From assembly GCA_033239525.1 (NCBI GenBank), contig BSYO01000009.1, positions 11,057,299 to 11,121,298 on the forward strand: a stretch of DNA of 64,000 bases, read 5' to 3'. Positions 23,250-31,290 of the stretch are shown in pieces (position 1 is the first letter of the stretch; each line of letters starts with the position of its first letter). The stretch comes from Nepenthes gracilis (Eukaryota > Streptophyta > Magnoliopsida > Caryophyllales > Nepenthaceae). The position numbers and the translations under genes are program-made. The notes under the pieces were generated by a model. That model was not told where the DNA came from. It saw nothing but the letters and a program-made list of their open reading frames with translations, and made no database searches.

Positions 23250-23530
23250 TATTAAGAAGTGATTTGCCCCAACTCTCACACCTTTTCTTTCCCCTCTTCC
23301 CTGCTCTCTCTCTGACTTCTCTCTACTTTAACTCTCTTCCTCTTTTCTCTCTGCCCTCTCAGACTATCTCTGATTTTCCCGCTCCCCTTGTTTCCTCTTT
23401 TCCCTCAATCCCTCTGTTCATCTACTTTTTCTCTACTTCTCCTCTGCCGATCTCCCCTCCCTCCATCTCCTTTTCTGTTTCAGCCGTCTTCCTGCGTTTT
23501 CGGTGCCACTGCCAATCCGTGCACGTATCA
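23250..23530 (+). repeat. Putative 3' LTR of the captured-gene element (copy A)
   Basis: Pyrimidine-rich; matches 19800-20080 and, more closely, 30165-30444. Ends gtgcacgtatca; flank ttatgcaactag begins AMP1-like intron sequence. The full LTR may start at 23096. Confidence 0.7.
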
Positions 23531-23821
23531 TTATGCAACTAGAAACCACCCCTGTTCTTTTCCTCTTGTTTTGGGTGGAGAAGGGAAGAGCTTGTTATTG
23601 CCAATTATAATACTCGTAAATTACATGATGTTAGTGGTCTGTTCTTTTGATTAATGTTTTGGCACATACAATGGGCTTTCATATACAAGATAATGTAATA
23701 AATGGAATTTCATGCTTGTTACGTAGAGATTATAATAATAAACACTCTCTCAAAGCCCATTTTCATATTTCTTTTTTCAATACAGTTTGGATCCATGGTG
23801 TTGAATTTTGTAACAATGCAG

Positions 23822-23956
23822 ATACTGAGAGTAAATGGATCTTCAAGTGTTCTTATGGCGATGAAAAGGAGAATTTTGAATGATAGGCTAATGCTTGCTG
23901 AAAGAGGCCTCCTGGATCCAGATGGACTGCATAGTATGAGGTGGTTCAAGCACCTT
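23822..23956 (+). pseudogene. AMP1-like: AMP1-like penultimate exon, copy A (dimerisation domain)
   Basis: After acceptor caatgcag the exon reads ILRVNGSSSVLMAMKRRILN, DRLMLAERGLLDPDGLHSMR and WFKHL. RxLNDRLMLxERGxLD and WFKHL are strong AMP1-family C-terminal motifs. The donor position reads caccttGGaagtg, with GG in place of GT, while copy B at 30810 keeps GTAAGT. The exon itself is open. Confidence 0.9.
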
Positions 23957-24425
23957 GGAAGTGTTGTTCTTTTGCTCCACTTTGGGCCTTATATAATCGA
24001 TTCTTTTGTTAGGATGTGGACAATGAATCAAGACTAACACCAAACAAGAAGATTTCTGGTCCACCAAAGAGAATATTATCAAAATTTTCTTACTATGTTA
24101 GAGCTGCCACAAGTATATTGTTCCCTTTCTAATGAATCCAAGCTTCAGTTTACCCTTCGTTCTGAGCTAGGAAAATTTTGATATATAACAATAATATTAA
24201 AAACAATAATGCTTTTGAATAAACATGAGTAATTAAATAGAATAAAGCAGCTCGATTTTATTCAGAATTGCTTTTGATTTTGATCATGTTTTAAAATATC
24301 TCAATTTTCGATTGTAGACCTGAAGTTTCATAAGGAAACTAGGTATGGGCAATGATTAGAGGACCGCTTGAAGCAAATTTGGATGTATGGAGTGTTGGAG
24401 TCATGGAAAAGATATTTGGTTGCAG
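23957..24425. other. AMP1-like last intron, copy A
   Basis: Ends gatatttggttgcag. Positions about 24242-24413 are absent from copy B, so one copy has an indel of about 170 bases flanked by short atag/aag similarities. Confidence 0.55.
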
Positions 24426-24608
24426 GTGTATGGGCCTTGTAGGGAGTACGAAAGCAAGCTGAGTGTGCTTCCAGGTATAGCTGATGTGGCCTATCGGTCC
24501 ATGCAAATGGGGAAGGAAGAGAGGGAAGCCATAATTCAACATGAGATTTGGAGGGTTGCCAGAGCCATTCAAAGGGCTGCAGATGCTCTCAGAGGGCAGC
24601 TCATTTGA
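24426..24608 (+). pseudogene. AMP1-like: AMP1-like last exon, copy A
   Basis: Reads VYGPCREYESKLSVLPGIAD, VAYRSMQMGKEEREAIIQHE and IWRVARAIQRAADALRGQLI, then TGA. IIQHEIWRVARAIQRA is the family's C-terminal signature. Directly after the stop, the last ~35 bases are repeated imperfectly (gcagatgatgctctcagagg...), a small tandem duplication shared with copy B. Confidence 0.95.
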
Positions 24609-25152
24609 AGCAGATGATGCTCTCAGAGGACAACTCATTCAAGGCCAGTCTCTGTTTCTTGTCCCACTCTCCCAGCCCAACCCCCTCTTTTGTTTTCTGC
24701 AACTGTATATATCTACAGTTCTTATTTCTCTCTGTTTCTTAAACGTTTTAGTTTTCAATGACTAATGACGCTCTCCTTTCTAACCATACTCTTTTTAAGT
24801 ACCTCCTTTTCTCTTATTCCATCCTCGCATTCAATTTTGTCCATTTTCCTCGTGCAAATTACTTTCCTCATGAAATTTATGTACTGCCATAATTTTTTCT
24901 CCCTTTTCTTGTCTTAGTAGTTGTTAACTTAGGTCTTGGTCCATTTCCTTGCAAGTCTCTCTCTGTTTTGCGTGGCCTGCTACCGTTTGTTTAAATTTGT
25001 TGTTCCAGTCATATGTGCTGAATGATTCTAAATACCGTAGCATATCCAAGACGCACATGCCTAAAACTCTATGCCTTTGGACTCCCAAGGGGGACTTTAA
25101 AAGACGTAATGTCAATTAGTTCAAGAAACTAGCATTCTTTTATAGTCCCCCC
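24609..25152. other. 3' flank of AMP1-like copy A (shared with copy B)
   Basis: Begins with the duplicated tail of the last exon, then a T-rich likely 3' UTR. Nearly identical to 31291-31845. No separate gene. Confidence 0.55.
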
Positions 25153-26137
25153 AGTGAAATTTTTTGTTTGGTTTATTTTTTCAGCTGCAATAGTTTAACT
25201 CGAAGGATACTTTACTTTTTATGGACATTAAAATAACCAAGAGATTACTTACTCCCACCATTACCATCAAGTATTCCACCATCACCATGATCAACCATCG
25301 AGCTCTGCCTCTGTTTGCTAGAGGTGGCTCTTCTAGTCTGTCATTGACTGCAGGTGACATCTTTTGGTTGGTTATTGTCCCTGGAGGTTCTTAATTGAAC
25401 ACCGACTCGAGGGTGGAAGCTATTCCTTGAGGCCAACTCTCTATTTTTGAAGGATGATAACCCTTGTTGGACATTGGCCGGTGGTTGCCTCCACTGATCA
25501 ACATAGCCGCCAAATGTAAATGTTGATGGTTATAGTCTAGAACCGTTTGATGGATCACCGTCACTAGCCAACTGGCCTTTGCCGCAACCAGATGAGTGGT
25601 TTCAGCCACCCATCATTGGTTTTGCAAGTATGGTTTGCCAGTCATCATCACACACACACAGACCTGTGATTAATCATAGACGGCAAATGCTATGTGGCCA
25701 CTCGACTGATTTTGAGCCAGTGTCAGTTTCTACTAGCAATTTCACCCTGGAGGTTTAATCAAATACCGATTACCTTCTCCATGGCTTTCTGCAGATGAGT
25801 ATATATAAGTCGATGATGGGGTCGAGCCCGTGTGTATTGTAGAAGCCATGGAAAATTAGGACAATGAGTGGAAGTTTGACCAATGAAGTAGTCTAAAGGG
25901 CAAGAGCCGATGTCCTCTCGTTGGAGTCAGTGGAGTGTCTCACATGGTTGTGAGTGGAGTTTGTCGGGATGAGTTACTCCCATGTAAATTTTATGACCTA
26001 TTTTATATCTATAGATATCTAGCTGTTTGTCTTGTTTTCTACTTAAAACTACCGCTGATGTGTGAGAGCATTCGAGAAGGCACTCGAGTAGCAGAAGTTG
26101 GTGCTCAAGCAGCTAGATGCACATTTTCAAGCACACC
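25153..26137. other. Segment present only in copy A
   Basis: About 985 bases lie between ttatagtcccccc and attagtgcacaagtg, sequences that are directly joined in copy B (about 31845). It contains short open frames and repeated words around gtggttgcc/tcactagcca. Insertion in A or deletion in B cannot be told apart; no target duplication is evident. Confidence 0.6.
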
Positions 26138-28581
26138 ATTAGTGCACAAGTGATGCATTGGTTTCCTCCCTTTGACATAAATAGTATGTATTATCGAGAT
26201 ATTTTATTTAGGTTTTATTTGGATTGCCGAATTAGATTTAAAATTTAAAACTATTAAGTTTGAATTTTATTATTTTGATTTAAATAAGGAATTTTAACTC
26301 TGAGGGGGAAAAAAATAAAGTTGAGATATGCAAAAATAAAAGAAATAAGTCACCTAATACAAATTTTAAATATTAAATATATGAGATTTAATGTATTATA
26401 TTTTTTTTTGCATTTATTAAAATGATAAAACCAAAAATACTTGTAATATTTATGGTTTGTCATATTGTTCCACTTAATTATAATATATTTTACTAAGTAG
26501 TAATTTAATTAATGTATAATTTAGAGGATTGTTTAGGATCTGGCACATTTTTAAATATTAAAAACAGTGAAAATATTGTAGATTTTTAAATTTATAACTA
26601 TTATGAAGTTTCAGATTAGCTAATACTTAGATTTAAATACTAACCGGCAATTTATACGATCTTATAAAGTCTGACTATGTGCTTTATTCGCCCTTTTCAG
26701 AACATTCTCAACATTTTCACAAATTCACCCCCACCTTGAAGCATATCCTTGTACTACTACCAATAAGTACCAAGTCTGACTATGATCTCATGCCAGCGTG
26801 ATTCATTTCCATAAAAGAATCGGGGGAATTGCTTTTTAAAGAAAAATTGTAGTTCTGATTCCCTCCGCTTAAATATTGTAGAATTGAAAAATTATCTCTC
26901 TTTTTATTGTTCATTTTTTAATTTTAAATTATCGTTAATTGTATATTATATTTATTTTCTAGTTAATTTAGGTATAAAATGTCTGTATAATTTTATTGTT
27001 TGAGTAGTTATTAATGAATGAAATTAGGAATATGATTATTGCCTATTTGTCTCTTGTTCACCTACCCTCTTTACCCCCCTCCTTTCTTGTATCAACTTTT
27101 GCTTTGAAAGAATACATACATAAAAATGTTTTTGTCAGGAAAAGAAAAATACATTGGGCGAGGGATATTATCCGTAGATTTGGAAAGGTACCAATGGTAG
27201 GCTAGTGGTGGACTACAACAAGGGTTTTACACCATCCAATCCCAAGATCGTTGATTTTTTTAGCTGATATTTGCCTATGCAGAGTTTGTTTTCCTGGTTC
27301 TTAACAATGCTTTGTAAAGTTACTATTTCTGTGATTTGAATATTCAACCCTAGGATTATTTTTATGATTTTGTGATGGGATAAATCTTAAGATAATAACC
27401 ATTTTAAGAAGTAATAACGCCCATAAATACTTGACATAAATTATATTTATACCCACACATGCCTTACAAGGGTGGTGATACGATAAAATTGTTTTCTAAA
27501 ATTTATAGTAAAATAAAATAAATTATGAAAAAAATTATGTATAGTTTATTATAAGTTATAAATAATTTCAATAAAAAGTCTATTAAAGTTTAAATTAGAA
27601 ATAATGTAGCGTTAATCCAAGATTTATTAAAAAAAAAAAAACATATTGTGAGATAATATTTTTAAAATTACCAGATAAATAATCTAGAAATGAGAAATCT
27701 TAACTAAGAATAAAATACAAAAAATATAAACATAAACTAAAGCATTGCATTGGATGGTCCTTAATGCAAATAAAATAAAATATTTAAATATTGAATCAAT
27801 AAAACAATAAATTATAAATATAGTTAGAAAACATATAAATATAACACATTTCTTATAGTTATGTCTCGTTTAAAACAAAAATCTTTTACAATAATTAAAA
27901 TATATTAAAATATACAAATATATTTAAAATTTCAGTATTATTTCACTAAAATTTATAAATATAAAAATAGTTTTATCTATCCTTTTTTCCAGAAATATTG
28001 TTAATTTAAAAAAAAATTAATTATCACTATAATTTTTAAGAAATAGAAAAAAAAAAAATAAAGAGAGTATGCACATACCAATCAAATGGATCGCCGCTGC
28101 TATGCCACCTACTTTCTCCCTTTCAATGAACCTGCTTTGCTTGTAGAATGCTTTCTCCAGCTGTAATAAAAATATAATTAAACATAAATAAAATTTAAAA
28201 ATATACAAATAATTACTCATTTGCATAAACTCTAGCAAAACTATCAACTATTCAATCTTCATGGTTCAAAAGGAGAGCATGTTAATTATAAAAAGATAAT
28301 TATTTGTAAAAAATCTTAACTATTAGGAGTCTAAAAGAACTCCATAATGGGAAGACTCTATAATGCTCTTCCTTTATCAATATCACAAATATAGTCAAAG
28401 CAAAATCTGAAATGACTTTTTATCTTTTTTGACCATAATAATTAGTAAAACCATCTAATTGTGACCAATTATAGTTTCATAAGGGTTATAAATGATATGA
28501 TCTACAACTTTTTTTAATAAAACATAAAATATTTCTTAAGTAAATTGTATTAATAATGTAATAATTATTGCCTTAATCAAT
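26138..28581. repeat. AT-rich flank, end of duplicated block copy A
   Basis: Matches 31848-34020 (copy B) nearly base for base with a few indels. From about 27370 on it also resembles 47190-48740. The block stops at ...attgccttaatcaa, where copy B begins abruptly inside the FKBP fragment. An exon-like island at 28055-28162 is described separately. Confidence 0.7.
28055..28165 (-). other. Exon-like island, copy A
   Basis: On the minus strand, bounded by an AG (ttacag) and a GTATGT donor, it reads LEKAFYKQSRFIEREKVGGI then AAAIHLIG. It recurs at 33595-33715 and 48185-48300. It is richer in GC than its surroundings. I do not recognise the protein; it could be an exon of the minus-strand gene or of another duplicated gene. 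Confidence 0.4.
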
Positions 28582-28589
28582 CTTGAACA

Positions 28590-28985
28590 GAGTCACATTC
28601 TTGTGGAATGGGACTTGGGCATAAGACAATGAAAGGTCTGAAATACCCATCTTCACCATTCCTTGAAGGCGGCTTATGGTGAATTTGGTTCTCCTCGATT
28701 ATTCCTCCCAAATGCGGCCCTCGATTTGACGTGGAATTGCTGATCCCGACAAGTATGAAGGATGTCAGCCAAGGATGGTGTCATTGTAAGAAGATCTTGC
28801 TGGCAAGATGAAATCAGATTCGTGAAAAAGGGCATGGTGATAGAGATATTTGTTTGAGTTCACGGCGGAAGAAGAGCACGTTATTGGGGGAGGCGACAGA
28901 ATTTGTAATGACCATGAAGAAAGGAGAGGTGGCTCTTTAATGATAGCGCATGATAGCAAAAAAAAAGTGTCTGATACTTTGAGCA
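28590..28985 (+). pseudogene. FKBP fragment, copy B
   Basis: Alignable to 21255-21656 at the DNA level (e.g. gtggaatgggacttgggc, gaatttggttctcctcgatt, gagttcacggcggaagaaga), but every few dozen bases there is a small insertion, deletion or swap, so no long frame survives. Confidence 0.75.
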
Positions 28986-29385
28986 TTCCAGGGCATAATC
29001 CCTCCACGGTCATTGGACTCTAACCCCAATTTTTCCGCCTTTGTTACTAACCATCAAATAGCCTTCTTTCGTGCTAGTGTTGGGATGCCAATCAATGCTT
29101 TGAGAAGGTTTGATGAAGCAATGGCATTTGAGGTGGAGAGCTCGAAGCATATCCAAGCATTGAACTCTCTGCGGTATGTGATGAATCTCTTGGGCGACAT
29201 GCTGCAAGCTATCGCTCCAACAAATCACATGGCAGTGAAAGACTAAGTTATGGCGGATCTCGCTGATCGGCGTCGTTAACTGGAACAAAGCCGTGAATCG
29301 CTGAATACGACAAGATATGACGGCTTTGCCCTCGTCTTGAAATCGACGATGCCTTGCAGATGCGCTGCCAAATCTAATGCAAATT
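28986..29385 (+). pseudogene. TOM1-like GAT fragment, copy B
   Basis: The frame at 29013-29246 still reads ASVGMPINALRRFDEAMAFE, NSLRYVMNLLGDMLQAIAPT and NHMAVKD before a stop. Beyond that it is frame-broken. It corresponds to 21688-22060 of copy A. Confidence 0.8.
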
Positions 29386-29990
29386 GGTTTGTTTCTTTAT
29401 TTCTAAGTGAGCTATGTATGCTATGTGATGCCTTCTTCATTTGGTCAAGGTGGAGTAGCACGAGGAGGTGATTTGGGCAGAGAGCTTGCCACCCGAAGCA
29501 AGACGCTGTCATCCTAACTTCTGGAGCACTTAGGATTGGAAGTCCCCACCGGTCCATCCTTGGCCATGTATCGTGAATGCACTTGGTCTGGTCCTAGCAA
29601 AGAGGCATCCTGCCAGTTTGCTTGGACAAAACTGATTTAAAATTATCATCATTATACATATGTTATAATGGAGATGGTTGTCAAATTGAGTGTTTCCAAT
29701 GAAGCATGTTTCGTTTATTGCACCGGTACTTGGCAAGCCAATTGCCTTTACAATGACAACTATGTATCAATTGATTATGATTCAAATATCGATCAAGGAT
29801 GTTAATAAGCATTTTGAGGCTCTGATGGCTTGAAATCGCTACCATTAAAGAAGTTTAAGGTCACAAAGACAGCTGCCTTTAACTCATAGGTGCCTATAAC
29901 AATGTGCTCTTGGTCTCCCAAACGCGGAAAAACTCACACAGTGTTCATGGGAGTGCTTTTGAGCCAAGGAAGTAGGAACACGCTCTTGCT
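29386..29990 (+). pseudogene. Transketolase fragment, copy B
   Basis: DNA similar to 22063-22665, e.g. ggaagtccccaccggtcca, catacatatgttataatgg-type phrases and tggcaagccaattgcc. It is broken by many indels and has no usable frame. Confidence 0.75.
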
Positions 29991-30087
29991 TCTCCAAATT
30001 ACCTCCCACCGAGGCACACACTGCTTTCTCCAAACACTAGAGAAACCACCAGCCACCTCAACATCGCCCCCATCTCAACCTCAACCA

Positions 30088-30444
30088 TCCCCCACCTCCC
30101 AACTGATTCAGTTGCTTTTAATACTCAATTTATTATAAATGTACTGGTGAAGGGATGAAATGTATTAAGAAGTGATTTGCCCCAACTCTCACACCTCTTT
30201 CCCCTCTTCCCTGCTCTCTCTCTCTCTCTCTCTCTGACCTCTCTCTACTTTAACTCTCTTCCTCTTTTCTCTCTGCCCTCGCAGACTATCTCTGATTTTC
30301 CCGTTCCCCTCGTTTCCGTCAATCCCTCTGTTCATCTACTTTTTCTCTACTTCTCCTCTGCCAATCTCCCCTCCCTTCATCTCCTTCTCTGTTTTAGCCG
30401 TCTTCCTGCGTTTCCGGCGCCACTGCCAATCCATGCACGTACCA
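30088..30444 (+). repeat. 3' LTR of the captured-gene element, copy B
   Basis: Close match to 23175-23530, with an expanded CT run near 30216-30238 and a terminus ccatgcacgtacca. Followed by the same flank, ttatgcaactag. Confidence 0.75.
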
Positions 30445-30735
30445 TTATGCAACTAGAAACCACCCCTGTTCTTTTCCTCTTGTTATGGGTGGAGAAGGGA
30501 AGAGCTTGTTATTGCCAATTATAATACTTGTAAATTACATGATGTTAGTGGTCTGTTCTTTTGATTAATGTTTTGGCACATACAATGGGCTTTCATATAC
30601 AAGATAATGTAATAAATGGAATTTCATGCTTGTTACGTAGAGATTATAATAATAAACACTCTCTCAAAGCCCATTTTCATATTTCTTTTTTCAATACGGT
30701 TTGGATCCATGGTGTTGAATTTTGTAACAATGCAG

Positions 30736-30809
30736 AAACTGAGAGTAAATGGATCTTCAAGTGTTCTTAGGGTGAAGGACTGCATAGTATGAGGTGGTTC
30801 AAGCACCTT
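30736..30809 (+). pseudogene. AMP1-like: AMP1-like penultimate exon, copy B (internally deleted)
   Basis: Same acceptor as copy A (caatgcag) and an intact donor, cacctt/GTAAGTG. A net loss of 61 bases removes the codons for KRRILNDRLMLAERGLLDPD and shifts the frame. Thus copy B keeps the splice site that A lost and has lost the coding core that A kept. Confidence 0.9.
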
Positions 30810-31107
30810 GTAAGTGTTGTTCTTTTGCTCCACTTTGGGCCTTACATAATCGATTCTTTTGTTAGGATGTGGACAATGAATCAAGACTAACACCAAACAA
30901 GAAGATTTCTGGTCCACCAAAGAGAATATTATCAAAATTTTCTTACTATGTTAGAGCTGCCACAAGTATATTGTTCCCTTTCTAATGAATCCAAGCTTCA
31001 GTTTACCCTTCGTTCCGAGCTAGGAAAATTTTGATATATAACAATAATATTAAAAACAATAATGCTTTTGAATAAACATGAGTAATTGAATAGATATTTG
31101 GTTGCAG

Positions 31108-31290
31108 GTGTATGGGCCTTGTAGGGAGTACGAAAGCAAGCTGAGTGTGCTTCCAGGTATAGCTGATGCGGCCTATCGGTCCATGCAAATGGGGAAGGAA
31201 GAGAGGGAAGCCATAATTCAACATGAGATTTGGGGGGTTGCCAGAGCCATTCAAAGGGCTGCAGATGCTCTCAGAGGGCAGCTCATTTGA
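31108..31290 (+). pseudogene. AMP1-like: AMP1-like last exon, copy B
   Basis: Differs from copy A at only a few positions: AYRSMQ is preceded by ADA instead of ADV, and HEIWGVARAIQRA replaces HEIWRVARAIQRA. Otherwise open to the same TGA. The Arg-to-Gly change falls in the family's C-terminal signature. Confidence 0.92.

Larger units (their letters stand above)
19800..23530 (+). mobile_element. LTR retrotransposon carrying fragments of three host genes (copy A)
   Basis: Two direct pyrimidine-rich repeats (about 19800-20080 and 23250-23530) both end in ccgtgcacgtatca and look like LTR 3' portions. After the left one come a short spacer (tcggtgttctcattgagac), an ATG and a coiled-coil-like gag start. 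The rest is, in one orientation and without introns: an FKBP fragment, a TOM1-like GAT fragment, a transketolase fragment and a TOM1-like C-terminal fragment, then ttcaaccttgagggcaaggc, similar to the end of plant Ty3/gypsy polyproteins. The simplest reading is a retroelement whose gag-pol was replaced by captured host mRNA. Not found: a target-site duplication, any pol domain, and a clean left end of the 5' LTR. Confidence 0.7.
726..24608 (+). pseudogene. AMP1-like: AMP1-type glutamate carboxypeptidase (M28) pseudogene, whole locus
   Basis: Plant AMP1-type proteins are M28 zinc peptidases related to human glutamate carboxypeptidase II; in Arabidopsis AMP1 is a membrane protein of the endoplasmic reticulum that limits meristem size. 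Seven exons are recognisable: 726-1700, 10671-10905, 12089-12240, 12380-12448, 18817-18904, 23822-23956 and 24426-24608. They cover a membrane anchor, the protease-associated region, most of the peptidase core and the C-terminal dimerisation domain. Zinc ligands are visible in [21 protein letters not shown] and LNMDC. The exon that should follow YYGKG and carry the last histidine is absent; a retroelement with captured genes lies in its place. Exon 1 has three frameshifts and exon 2 one, exons 3 and 4 do not join in frame, and the donor after 23956 is GG instead of GT. Family assignment is confident, and pseudogene status follows from the accumulated lesions. Confidence 0.9.
28582..30444 (+). 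mobile_element. Captured-gene element, copy B (truncated and scrambled)
   Basis: Starts within the FKBP fragment at cttgaacagagtcacattc, equivalent to 21248 in copy A, with the same order FKBP, TOM1-like GAT, transketolase, LTR. The 5' LTR and gag region are absent because the duplication breakpoint lies inside FKBP. The TOM1-like Q/P-rich tail and gag-pol end are deleted (join near 30088). The cargo is much more altered than the flanks. Confidence 0.75.

Noticed and set aside
19800..23530. Captured-gene unit as a Pack-MULE or Helitron
   Set aside because: The flanking repeats are direct rather than inverted, cargo is intronless, and gag-like and polyprotein-end signals are present. No Helitron hairpin end was seen. 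Not fully excluded because no target-site duplication was found.
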